Shown: positions 44,977-53,323 of the stretch, piece by piece
How the letters are laid out: the number at the start of each line of letters is the position of its first letter
Position numbering within the stretch: position 1 is the first letter of the stretch
Assembly (NCBI RefSeq): GCF_900182745.1
Contig: NZ_FXTY01000001.1
Coordinates: 682,001-746,000 of the forward strand
Origin: Shimia sagamensis
GTDB taxonomy: Bacteria; Pseudomonadota; Alphaproteobacteria; Rhodobacterales; Rhodobacteraceae
Length of the DNA stretch: 64,000 nucleotides
Direction of reading: 5' to 3'
Notes under the pieces: model-generated
What the model was told of the DNA's origin: nothing
Database searches by the model: none
Seen by the model: only the letters and a program-made list of their open reading frames with translations
Position numbers and translations under genes: made by a program

Positions 44977-45702
44977 TCAGGCGGAAAGAGTGTCCAGCGT
45001 TTTTCGAAAGGCTAGAACCGTGTCTCGGTCAGTGACCTTTTGCGTTTTGGCAAAGCCAAAGTGGTGCAGATGTTCTGCCACTGGAATCGCAGTGCCGCAG
45101 GAGGCGTGGAAAGACGTGATGCCGGTATTTGTCGCCAGTTCTGCCAAGTTAGAGACTGAAACACCGCTGCCCACCATGATTTCGATCCGCCCTTTTGCCG
45201 CTGCTTGCATGGCTTGCAAAGTGGCTTGACCATCCTCGGCGCGCGGGGCGCCACCGGAGGTCAGGATGCGGTGTATTCCAAGATCAATGGCCTGTTCCAT
45301 TGCGGACAGTGGTTCCGGCAGGAGGTCTATGACTCGATGCAAAGTGACCTCGAGTCCTTCGGCTGCGGCAACCAGCTCACGCAGGGTGACAATGTCCAGC
45401 TGATCGCCTTTGGAGGCGCCAATCACGACACCTGCCAAGCCAGCTTTTTTGACGGCCTCGATCGAAGCCCGCATAGCTTTCTGATCTGTTGCGTCATAGC
45501 AAAAATCCCCGGCACGAGGTCGGATCATGACATGTGAGGGGACAGCGCTGTCCTGTGCGGCGGCGATCAGGCCGGGGCATGGGGTCAATCCGCCCACATC
45601 CAGAGCGCTGCACAGTTCGATGCGGTCCACAACATCTGCGCAAGCGGCGTAGCCAGCTGCGGTGTCGATGCAGACCTCAAAAGTGAGACTATTGCGCGGC
45701 AT
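44977..45702 (-). CDS. cutC: CutC family TIM-barrel protein
   Basis: A 241-residue CutC-type TIM barrel, with FEVCIDTAAGYAAC, RIELCSALDVGGLTPC, MIRPRAGDFCY and ILTSGGAPRAEDG in the family order. The name comes from copper phenotypes in E. coli that were later explained by a small RNA in the gene, so the enzymatic role is unknown. Here it is the last gene of an amino-sugar operon, overlapping nagA by 14 bp, which argues for a function on a sugar or sugar-derived metabolite. The ATG at 45702 was preferred to a TTG at 45723. Confidence 0.88.
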   Translation of the reverse strand: MPRNSLTFEVCIDTAAGYAACADVVDRIELCSALDVGGLTPCPGLIAAAQDSAVPSHVMIRPRAGDFCYDATDQKAMRASIEAVKKAGLAGVVIGASKGDQLDIVTLRELVAAAEGLEVTLHRVIDLLPEPLSAMEQAIDLGIHRILTSGGAPRAEDGQATLQAMQAAAKGRIEIMVGSGVSVSNLAELATNTGITSFHASCGTAIPVAEHLHHFGFAKTQKVTDRDTVLAFRKTLDTLSA

Positions 45703-46828
45703 TTTCGATCTTTTGGGCCTCAAGCGCTTCGGTCAAAGTGGCTTCCACGGCGTGATCTGCGCCGAGCAAGAGCACGTCGTCCGTGCGGCGGTTTGCCAGC
45801 TGTCCAACTTCTGGCAGACCGATACAGGCAGCGGGAGTGGAGATGGCCATACGAAGTGCGGTTTCTTCGGAGAGACCCACTTTGTGGATCAATCGCTGCA
45901 CGCCCTCAGCCTGAGTGACATGGGCGCCGGCAAGGCTGCCTTCCTTGTTGATCAGGCGGCCGTTCTTCAGCACCACACGATGACCGTACAGATCGAAGTG
46001 ATCCGGCCCACCCACGGTGGACATAGAATCTGACACAAGGATCATGCGATCTGCCTGAGGGCGGGCACGTACAGCCAAGCCTACCATGCTGTCGGCCACG
46101 TGGTGGCCGTCGCAGATGATGCCAGAATAGACATTTGAGTTGATCACCGCGCCGACCGCGCCCGGTTCGCGACTGGTCATTGGCGACATGGCGTTAAACA
46201 GGTGAGTGGCACAGGTTGCGCCAGCTTCGATGGCCTCATTCACTTGATCGGCGGTGGCGTTGGTATGCCCTATAGAGACCACTGCGCCGGTGCCGGCCAG
46301 TTTGGAGATGGTTTTGAGTGACGTGACCTCTGGCGCCAGAGTGATCATCACAGGGATGTTGATATCACGCAGGTGAGTCACCACAGCCATGGTGCGGTCA
46401 TCAAACGGGCGCACGAAGCTCGCCTCATGGGTGCCGCGACGCTCTTTGGAAATATGCGGGCCTTCGATGTGAAGCCCAACTACGCCGGGCAGGCCTTGAG
46501 CTGCAATGGCGGCATTGGCGACATTTTCCAGTACGTCTGCGTTGTCGGTAATTACGGTGGGCAGAAGCGCTACGGTGCCAAACCGGCGATGGGCTTCTGC
46601 GATGGCTGCGATGCCGCCTCGGGTTGGGGTTTCGTTCAGGAACACACCACCGCCGCCGTTGACTTGAAGGTCAACATAGCCGGGGGTCAGCAGGCCGGAT
46701 ATTTTGCTGGCATTTTCTGGCACCGGGCCAATTTCCGCAATCTGGCCGTCTTTGATGCGCACCGCGACACCAGATTGAATGCTGTGACCGTCAAACAGAC
46801 GGTCCGGGGCGATCCAACGATCGGTCAT
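45689..46828 (-). CDS. nagA: N-acetylglucosamine-6-phosphate deacetylase
   Basis: A 379-residue amidohydrolase-fold enzyme that removes acetate from GlcNAc-6-P, and often from GalNAc-6-P in homologues. PGYVDLQVNGGGG follows the N-terminal strand region. HIEGPH holds the metal-binding glutamate (Glu122), SIGHTNA and THLFNAM supply histidines, and LVSDSMS the catalytic aspartate. Its start overlaps the GatZ-like gene as ATGA and its end overlaps cutC, so it is coupled to both. It takes the product of the ROK kinase and feeds the SIS-domain enzymes upstream. Confidence 0.93.
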   Translation of the reverse strand: MTDRWIAPDRLFDGHSIQSGVAVRIKDGQIAEIGPVPENASKISGLLTPGYVDLQVNGGGGVFLNETPTRGGIAAIAEAHRRFGTVALLPTVITDNADVLENVANAAIAAQGLPGVVGLHIEGPHISKERRGTHEASFVRPFDDRTMAVVTHLRDINIPVMITLAPEVTSLKTISKLAGTGAVVSIGHTNATADQVNEAIEAGATCATHLFNAMSPMTSREPGAVGAVINSNVYSGIICDGHHVADSMVGLAVRARPQADRMILVSDSMSTVGGPDHFDLYGHRVVLKNGRLINKEGSLAGAHVTQAEGVQRLIHKVGLSEETALRMAISTPAACIGLPEVGQLANRRTDDVLLLGADHAVEATLTEALEAQKIENAAQ

Positions 46829-48054
46829 GACGATACCTCAAAGAAATATGGGTCCAGCGCCAGTTCGATTTGCGCATCGATCAAGCGCTGCGCGTGGGAA
46901 CCAGACAGCTTTTCTGCGCGTTCCAGAGTGGTGGTGCCAAAAGCGGCGCGTACTGCGGCTTCAGACAAGGAATCTGGCGTGTCTGACAGGAGCTGTTGCA
47001 CAGCGGATTGGGCTTTGGGTTGCGGCCAGTAATAGCGGATGCGATCCGCAAGACCGAAGTGGCGTTGGCGACGCAGGCTGTCCGTGTCGCCGTGGTAGTG
47101 CCCTTGCCAATACTTTGGATCACTCATCATCAACTCTTCCATCGTTGCGCGCAGCACACCCGAGGGCTTGCGCAACGCATCCAGCGCATACACGGCCTGT
47201 CGATATGCGAAGGTCAGCGCTGGGCCCACCTTCTGAAAGGCAAATCCAAGTTCCGCAAGGCGCACAAAGGTGTAGGGGCGTTGATAGTCGGTTGAGTGTG
47301 CTTCCAGGCATACAGTTGGGTGATCGGCGATGGCGGCAAGGAAGCCAGGATCGCGACTAAAAGGCAGATGGTGCACGTCTGTGGGGCCAAATTCGACACC
47401 CGGCTGCACCACAAGGCCGCCAATGGAGGGGGCCAGATCACCAAATGTATCGATATGGGCTTTTAGCGTTGCAGCCGCATCTTGTGCGTTGGTCGGGGGA
47501 ATGTCGCCGTCCTCATCCGCACGAGCGCCGCCGGGGGGGGGCACTTCAGTGCCAACAACAAACAGCAGGTCGTCGCTCTCCTCAGCACAGACGCGGGCGA
47601 GATCGGCGGAACGTTCGGCGGTTTGATCGTCGGTCAGCTGCGGCGCCTCACCGGCGCAACCTTCGGAACAATCGAGATGAATCTTGCCAAATCCGGCTTT
47701 GACATAGTCGCGCACCAGAACGCGGGCTTTGTCCATAGCAGCGTCGGCGAACATGGAGCGCCACGCTTGCGGACCAAGGTGGTCGCCGCCAAAGATAATG
47801 CGCTCACGAGCCACGTTTGCACGGTCGGCAATGTCGTAAACAAAGCGGATGAAGCCTTCCGGTGTGATGCCGGTGTAGCCGCCGTCCTGGTTGACCTGAT
47901 TGGAGGTGGATTCGATCACGATTTGTCGGTCCAGTCGTTCTGCCAACACCAGTGAAGCGCGCAGCACATCGGGATGGGCGGAACACACGGAAGGAATTGC
48001 CACCGGTGTGCCGGCGCGGTTTTTCTGGATGATGGAACGCAGCGCGTGTGTCAT
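46825..48054 (-). CDS. GatZ/KbaZ-family protein (tagatose-bisphosphate aldolase non-catalytic subunit or tagatose-6-phosphate kinase)
   Basis: A 409-residue GatZ/KbaZ/AgaZ-type protein: IPSVCSAHPDVLRASL, IESTSNQVNQDGGYTG, FGGDHLGPQAW and HLDCSEGCAG are family motifs. Older work calls such proteins the non-catalytic subunit of class II tagatose-1,6-bisphosphate aldolase. The family is also described as a tagatose-6-phosphate kinase. No catalytic GatY/KbaY subunit is in the window, which favours the second view or a partner elsewhere. The ATG at 48054 overlaps the ROK stop as ATGA, and its stop overlaps nagA, placing it firmly in the amino-sugar operon. Confidence 0.88.
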   Translation of the reverse strand: MTHALRSIIQKNRAGTPVAIPSVCSAHPDVLRASLVLAERLDRQIVIESTSNQVNQDGGYTGITPEGFIRFVYDIADRANVARERIIFGGDHLGPQAWRSMFADAAMDKARVLVRDYVKAGFGKIHLDCSEGCAGEAPQLTDDQTAERSADLARVCAEESDDLLFVVGTEVPPPGGARADEDGDIPPTNAQDAAATLKAHIDTFGDLAPSIGGLVVQPGVEFGPTDVHHLPFSRDPGFLAAIADHPTVCLEAHSTDYQRPYTFVRLAELGFAFQKVGPALTFAYRQAVYALDALRKPSGVLRATMEELMMSDPKYWQGHYHGDTDSLRRQRHFGLADRIRYYWPQPKAQSAVQQLLSDTPDSLSEAAVRAAFGTTTLERAEKLSGSHAQRLIDAQIELALDPYFFEVSS

Positions 48055-48953
48055 GTGTTGGCCTCCTGCCAAGCGGCATAGGCGGCACCGCGGGCACCGC
48101 TGCTGTCACCGCCTTGTGCCAATGTCAGGCGGGCGGTGGAGAAATCCCCAATTTGGGCTTTTTGTGCGGCAACCGAGAGATCCTGGATCACGCCGTCGAT
48201 TTGGCTGAGGCCCCCGCCCAGCACAATTACATCCGGATCAGCGGTCAGCGTCAGGCTGTGAATCATCTCGGCAGCCAAAGTGCACCACACATCCCAGACC
48301 TCAGACATGTCACCATGGCGACGTTCTGCGATCTCCGGCGGCGTGACCTTCTGACCCGTCAGCGTTTCGGCCAAAGCCGCGAGGCCGGGGCCTGCGACAT
48401 AAGTCTCAATGCAGCCCAGGCGCCCACAACCACAGCGCCGGATCGGCAGGTTGTGACGGGACACAATATGGGCAGGCGCGGAGGTGTGGCCAAATTCACC
48501 ACCGGTTAATGTTGGGCCTTGCAACAGAGACTGATCCACCACAATACCACCACCGATACCCGTGCCGAGGATCAGCGACATAACGATGTTCTGGCCCTTG
48601 CCAGCGCCAAAAACTGCTTCAGAGAGTGCCAGAGCGCGGCAGTCGTTCACATAGGTGATGGGGCGACCAGCGGCATCGTTGATGTCCGCCGGAAACGGCT
48701 TGTCGGTGGCAGGCAAATTGGCGGTCAGCGCCAAGCCGGTTTGGGGATTGATCAGACCAGCTGCGCCAATGCCAACCGGGAGCTTTTCTCCGGATTCTGC
48801 TTCGGCCCAGGCCACTTGATTGGCCACTGTTTGCACCAGGCCTTCATAGGATTTGGGCGTAGGTTCGCGGTGGCGGGCCACCTCGTTCCAGTCTGTATCA
48901 AACAGGCGTACCTCACATTTGGTGCCGCCAAGATCGATCCCCGCAACGGTCAT
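48051..48953 (-). CDS. ROK family sugar kinase, probable N-acetylglucosamine/GalNAc kinase
   Basis: A 300-residue ROK kinase. The phosphate-1 loop GIDLGGTK is at residues 5-12, LGTGIGGGIV the ATP site, and the zinc motif CGCGRLGCIE is complete, so it is a kinase, not a ROK repressor (no helix-turn-helix). In this operon it most likely phosphorylates N-acetylhexosamines at C6. The start at 48953 shares a base with the stop of the AgaS-like gene (TAATG). The long upstream frame to 49100 lies inside that gene. Confidence 0.9.
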   Translation of the reverse strand: MTVAGIDLGGTKCEVRLFDTDWNEVARHREPTPKSYEGLVQTVANQVAWAEAESGEKLPVGIGAAGLINPQTGLALTANLPATDKPFPADINDAAGRPITYVNDCRALALSEAVFGAGKGQNIVMSLILGTGIGGGIVVDQSLLQGPTLTGGEFGHTSAPAHIVSRHNLPIRRCGCGRLGCIETYVAGPGLAALAETLTGQKVTPPEIAERRHGDMSEVWDVWCTLAAEMIHSLTLTADPDVIVLGGGLSQIDGVIQDLSVAAQKAQIGDFSTARLTLAQGGDSSGARGAAYAAWQEANT

Positions 48954-49999
48954 TAGTCCACTCCGTGCAGTTTGACGCCTGAAACAACGCGTGACAGCGT
49001 GCCTTGGCCGGTGAAAGGGTTGTCCACATTCAGGCCAAGGTCCGCCGCCCATTGCACACCGTCGATTTGAGAGGACGCAATGCAAAGCGGTGCCGCCCAA
49101 GCGGTGCCAAATGGCATGTCGATGACGATGTCGCCCTTGGGGCCAATGTTGGTCACGCGGGCGTCCGGGAACTGCGCGCGCAGTTCGGTCACAAGGTCAG
49201 TATCATAGGCGTTTGTCGGGGTCTGCGGGCTGCTGAACACTGTGATTGAAGTTGTGTCACGCACAAAGGACTTTGGACCGTGACGGAATCCAAGGGAGCT
49301 GTCCCAGAGCGCCGGGGTTTGACCGGCGGTGAGTTCCATAACCTTGAGTGCGGCTTCGCGGGCAGCAAAAGCCAGCGGACCGGAGCCCACATAGACCGCG
49401 CGATCGGGGCGCGGGGTGCCAAATTGTGGCAATAGGCTTTCGAGCTGATCTGCCAGCGCATTAAAGCGGGCTGGTACGTCACAGGCTTCGTCAAACAAGG
49501 CCAATGCCGTCAGCAACATCGTCGAAAAGCTGCTGGTCATGGCAAAGCCTTCGTCATGGGTGACTTCGGGCAGGTTAATGACCTTTAGAGGCCCCGGCGA
49601 TGTGCGGGTGGCCAATGCGCCATCCGGGTTGCAGGTGATGTGCAACCGTGAAGCATCTGGCGCCAGCGCATCCAGCGCGTCCAACGTGCCGAGGCTTTCG
49701 GTGGAGTTGCCAGAGCGGCCAAAGCTGACCACCAGGGGACGGTTTCCGCTCAAAAAGGCGCGCGGATTGGCAACCAGATCGGTTGAGGGCACAGAGCGGG
49801 TGCCCGGCACAGCTGCGGCGATGATGTCACCAATATAGGCACTGGTCCCAGCGCCACAGAACCAAACTTCATCTGCGTTCTGCGCTACAATCCAGCTGCG
49901 TAGGCCAGTTACGTCAAGCGCTTCGCCCCAGGCTCGCCAAACGGCGGGCTGCTGGTGAATTTCGCGCCATGTGGCCCAGGTATCCAAGTTGGTGCTCAT
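48953..49999 (-). CDS. agaS: SIS-domain sugar isomerase/deaminase, AgaS-like
   Basis: A 348-residue tandem SIS-domain protein. VWFCGAGTSAYIGD and VVSFGRSGNSTES mark the first sugar-phosphate site, and VMELTAGQTPALWDSSLGF with RHGPKS the second, the arrangement seen in AgaS. AgaS is a galactosamine-6-phosphate deaminase/isomerase giving tagatose-6-phosphate. It could alternatively act on GlcN-6-P. The start overlaps the preceding SIS gene by 4 bp and the stop overlaps the ROK kinase. Two different SIS proteins in one operon suggest separate GlcN and GalN branches. Confidence 0.85.
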   Translation of the reverse strand: MSTNLDTWATWREIHQQPAVWRAWGEALDVTGLRSWIVAQNADEVWFCGAGTSAYIGDIIAAAVPGTRSVPSTDLVANPRAFLSGNRPLVVSFGRSGNSTESLGTLDALDALAPDASRLHITCNPDGALATRTSPGPLKVINLPEVTHDEGFAMTSSFSTMLLTALALFDEACDVPARFNALADQLESLLPQFGTPRPDRAVYVGSGPLAFAAREAALKVMELTAGQTPALWDSSLGFRHGPKSFVRDTTSITVFSSPQTPTNAYDTDLVTELRAQFPDARVTNIGPKGDIVIDMPFGTAWAAPLCIASSQIDGVQWAADLGLNVDNPFTGQGTLSRVVSGVKLHGVD

Positions 50000-50994
50000 G
50001 TTGTCTGGGTCACTTTCGACAGGGTTTCCGGCGCATCTGGGTTCAAACCCATTGCCAGCGCGGTTTCAAGGATAACCGGGTAGACCAGTGCGAGCAGATA
50101 AGCGGCGGCGGCGGCAGGCTTGATCTCGGTGTCGATCAGGTCGGTCACGCGCAGGCGGTGCACGTCACAGCCAACAGCTGTGAAACGGGCCTCGGCTTGA
50201 TCAAGACTGTCCTGAATGTCGGCTTGGCCGGTGTCCATGATCAGCACCATCAGCGGGTTGGTGGCCAGTTGCAGCGGGCCGTGCAGAACCTCAGACGCAG
50301 AGTAAGCTTCGGCGTGCAGGGCGCAGCATTCTTTGAGCTTCAGGGCCACTTCATGGGCAGCACCAAAGCCGGTGTCACGGCCAATCACAAAGAAGTGGCG
50401 CGCGCGCAGAAAGGCGGCGCGCAGTGCATCCGCGTCTGGCAGGGCAGAGGGGGCTGACGACAAGGCCTCCGCCGAAGTTTTGGCATCATAATTAGAGTCT
50501 ATTCCTGCCAAAAGAGCCATGCCAGCGGCTACAGAGCCAACCACGGTTTTGGTGGCTGGCACAGCGTTTTCGGCACCTGCGCCAATCGCGATTGTTGCGT
50601 CGGCGGCAGCTTCAACTGGGCTGTCCGGGATGTTGGTTAGTGCGAGGACTTTGGCGCCACGCGCGGCAGCGCCTTTGGCGCTGCGCACGAGGTCTTCGGA
50701 TGCGCCGGATTGACTCACCACGAGCGCAGCCGCGTTGTCCATGGACACACCTTTGCCGATGGAGAAGACAGAGGGCGGCAGAGAAGTCACTGGCACACCA
50801 AGTTCGCGCATAAACTCATAAGACAGGATGTTGGCGGCGGCGTCAGAGGAGCCACGCGCAATGGTGTAGATTGCATGCACGGCGTCCAGTTTTGGCAGCG
50901 AGACGTCTTGCGTCGCGGTTTTGGCAAAGACGTCAATGGCCTCTGCACTCTCTTTGGCCATCATTGCGCCAGGTACGATGCTGTTCATTGTCAT
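49996..50994 (-). CDS. SIS-domain glucosamine-6-phosphate deaminase (NagB-II/GlmS-like)
   Basis: A 332-residue protein equivalent to the isomerase half of GlmS, without the glutaminase domain. It has YTIARGSSDAAANIL and VVSQSGASEDLVRS in the first SIS domain and ALKLKECCALHAEAYSASE plus VLHGP in the second. Such NagB-II proteins deaminate GlcN-6-P to fructose-6-P. It overlaps both neighbours (Gfo/Idh gene and AgaS-like gene) by ATGA junctions. With NagA and ROK it completes the GlcNAc route to glycolysis. Confidence 0.88.
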   Translation of the reverse strand: MTMNSIVPGAMMAKESAEAIDVFAKTATQDVSLPKLDAVHAIYTIARGSSDAAANILSYEFMRELGVPVTSLPPSVFSIGKGVSMDNAAALVVSQSGASEDLVRSAKGAAARGAKVLALTNIPDSPVEAAADATIAIGAGAENAVPATKTVVGSVAAGMALLAGIDSNYDAKTSAEALSSAPSALPDADALRAAFLRARHFFVIGRDTGFGAAHEVALKLKECCALHAEAYSASEVLHGPLQLATNPLMVLIMDTGQADIQDSLDQAEARFTAVGCDVHRLRVTDLIDTEIKPAAAAAYLLALVYPVILETALAMGLNPDAPETLSKVTQTT

Positions 50995-52127
50995 TCTCGC
51001 AATCCAAACTTGTCGAATTCGGCCCAGATCGGGGCCATATTGATCATTTTCCCGTCGATGCGCGCTTCGTCCAGCGCCATCGCCACGAGGCCTGCTTCCA
51101 GTGCGTCAACCACGCCCACCGGTAGAGTCTCAGTTTCGCCTTTCAGGAAGGCGACGATGTCATCCACCATCATGTGGTCCGCGCCGTAGTGGGCCGAGGC
51201 CCGGGCGCTGTCCATCTGGGTGTAGTCATGATCCGCAATCACAGAGCCATCGCGTGCTGTGGCTTTCAGGTAACCTCGTACAAAGTCACCCTCTGCCATG
51301 CCCATTGCCCCCATCACACAGAACCGACGATGCTCATCCGGCACGTTCAGGTTGGTGTGAAAAGACAAGGAGGCACCGCTTTCGTACTGCAAAATGGCGG
51401 TTTGGTAGTCGATGATGTCGCCGTCCGAATGGAACGGGTCATCAATGCTCTGCCAGACGCTTTTCTTGCGGTGCATGATTTCGTTTTCGGTGTTTGAAGC
51501 GGGCGCAAATGCCGGAACAAATGATTTGCGCCCGCCAAAGCTTGCGACCTGGGAGGGACGCGAGCCTGTCACCATGTTGTAAATGTCGATGTCGTGGCAG
51601 CATTTTTCGAGCATGAAGCCACCGGACCAATGCACCATGCGCCGCCAATCGCGCATGAAAAACGCACCATGATAAGGCGCGATATGCTCGCTGGCTTCCA
51701 TGGAAGTGATGGGGCCAAGTTGATCCAGCACGTGGCGCAGATCGACCATATGCTGGGAATAGCGCAGCACGAGGCCGACCATCACGCTGTTGGTGCCATG
51801 TTCGGCCAACAGAGCGGCCAGTTCCATGGTCTCCTCTTTGGTGGTGACCACGGGTTTTTCCGTAAAGATGCGCACGCCGGCAGCCAGCCCCACTTTGATA
51901 TGCTCAAGGTGGAAACTGTTGGGGGAGCCTACAAAGAAGAGATCCGGCGCTGTTTCAGCCAGCATAGTCTCGACTGTGTCGTAATGCGGCACGTCCGTGC
52001 CAATCATCTCTAAATGTGTGGGCTGCGGATCATAGAACCCGACAAATTCCACCTCTGGCATGGCCTCCTTAAGAATGGAGAGCACATGCCCGGCCCGAAG
52101 GCCTATGCCTGCTGTGACAACGCGCAT
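50991..52127 (-). CDS. Gfo/Idh/MocA family oxidoreductase of the amino-sugar operon
   Basis: A 378-residue NAD(P)-dependent oxidoreductase. The N-terminal part has VVTAGIGLRAGHVLS, a slightly degenerate dinucleotide loop. FFVGSPNSFHLEHI and FTEKPVVTT, with the active-site lysine, follow. GGFMLEKCCHDIDIYNMV is the conserved catalytic segment. Its substrate is unknown. In this context a sugar or amino-sugar oxidation, or an epimerising oxidation-reduction, is likely. It lies 9 bp after the ABC ATPase gene and overlaps the NagB-II gene. Confidence 0.86.
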   Translation of the reverse strand: MRVVTAGIGLRAGHVLSILKEAMPEVEFVGFYDPQPTHLEMIGTDVPHYDTVETMLAETAPDLFFVGSPNSFHLEHIKVGLAAGVRIFTEKPVVTTKEETMELAALLAEHGTNSVMVGLVLRYSQHMVDLRHVLDQLGPITSMEASEHIAPYHGAFFMRDWRRMVHWSGGFMLEKCCHDIDIYNMVTGSRPSQVASFGGRKSFVPAFAPASNTENEIMHRKKSVWQSIDDPFHSDGDIIDYQTAILQYESGASLSFHTNLNVPDEHRRFCVMGAMGMAEGDFVRGYLKATARDGSVIADHDYTQMDSARASAHYGADHMMVDDIVAFLKGETETLPVGVVDALEAGLVAMALDEARIDGKMINMAPIWAEFDKFGLRE

Positions 52128-52136
52128 GGAAGATCC

Positions 52137-53234
52137 TTATGCCACCAAAGCTGGGGCTGATTTACGGCGCAAAACATTACCGTTGGATTGGAACACATGA
52201 CAATCTTCAGGCGCCACGGAGAGGCGCATGTTCTTGCCTTGCTGAATTGGAGCATCGCCGGACAGGGACGCGCAGAAACGGGTGCCGTTGCCAATTGTGC
52301 CATAGGTGATGGAAATGCCGCCAAGACGTTCCAGCACATTGACGGTGATGTCCAAACCCTCATCGCTTAGGGTCACGTGCTCGGGACGGATGCCAACTTC
52401 GACGGTGTCGCCTTTGCGCACACCTGATGTGTCCACTGGCAGGGACATCTTGTGTCCACCGTCGAGTTCCACAGTCAGCGCACCGGAGGTTTCGAGAACG
52501 GTTGCTGGCACAAAGTTCATGTTGGGTTGACCAATGAAGCCAGCCACAAATTTGGTGGCGGGGTGGTGATACAGCTCCATCGGGGAGCCGAACTGTTCCA
52601 CTTTGCCGCCGTTCAGAACGACAATGCGGTCTGCCATGGTCATGGCTTCGACTTGGTCGTGGGTCACATACACCATGGTGGCATCAAGCTGGCTGTGCAG
52701 TTGGCTCAGTTCCACACGCATGTCGCCCCGCAAGGCGGCGTCGAGGTTGGAGAGCGGTTCGTCAAACAGGAAGACCTTTGGATTGCGTACAATTGAGCGG
52801 CCGATCGCGACACGCTGACGCTGACCACCGGACAGTTGGCCCGGCTTCAGGTCCAATTTTTCCGTGAGTTGAAGAATGCCGGCGGCCCGTTGAACGCGTT
52901 CTTCGAGTTCGTCTTTTGGCATCTTCTGCACGCGGAGTGGGAAGGCGATGTTTTCATAAACACTCAGGTGCGGGTAGAGCGCGTAAGATTGGAACACCAT
53001 CGAGATACCGCGGTCCACAGGGGCTGCGTCGCTGACGTCTTCGTCGCCGATATGAATTGAGCCGGACGTGGATTCTTCGAGGCCGGCAATGATGCGCAGC
53101 AAGGTGGATTTGCCGCAGCCGGAGGGGCCAACGAAGACCACAAATTCTTTGTCCTCGATTGCCAGGCTGATGTCGTGCAACACCTTGGCGGAACCGAAGG
53201 ACTTGTTGATAGCATTCAGGTTGAGCGTCGCCAT
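52137..53234 (-). CDS. CUT1 ABC transporter ATP-binding protein (amino-sugar operon)
   Basis: A 365-residue MalK/UgpC-type ATPase with Walker A GPSGCGKST at residues 36-44, LSGGQRQR, VFLFDEP and the H-loop VYVTHDQ. The C-terminal regulatory domain (VEVGIRPEHV) is present. It energises the two permeases and binding protein encoded just upstream. I chose the ATG at 53234 (MATLNLNAINKSF). An ATG four codons earlier and a longer frame to 53285 are possible. It is clearly distinct from AglK, so the two sugar systems have separate ATPases. Confidence 0.92.
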   Translation of the reverse strand: MATLNLNAINKSFGSAKVLHDISLAIEDKEFVVFVGPSGCGKSTLLRIIAGLEESTSGSIHIGDEDVSDAAPVDRGISMVFQSYALYPHLSVYENIAFPLRVQKMPKDELEERVQRAAGILQLTEKLDLKPGQLSGGQRQRVAIGRSIVRNPKVFLFDEPLSNLDAALRGDMRVELSQLHSQLDATMVYVTHDQVEAMTMADRIVVLNGGKVEQFGSPMELYHHPATKFVAGFIGQPNMNFVPATVLETSGALTVELDGGHKMSLPVDTSGVRKGDTVEVGIRPEHVTLSDEGLDITVNVLERLGGISITYGTIGNGTRFCASLSGDAPIQQGKNMRLSVAPEDCHVFQSNGNVLRRKSAPALVA

Positions 53235-53323
53235 GGGTCTGTCCATTTGTCTGAGAAGTTTCGTGAGTGGAGGCACTCCGGGCACGCCGCGTAAGTTGGC
53301 GCGCCCGAAGCAGGGAGGAACCC

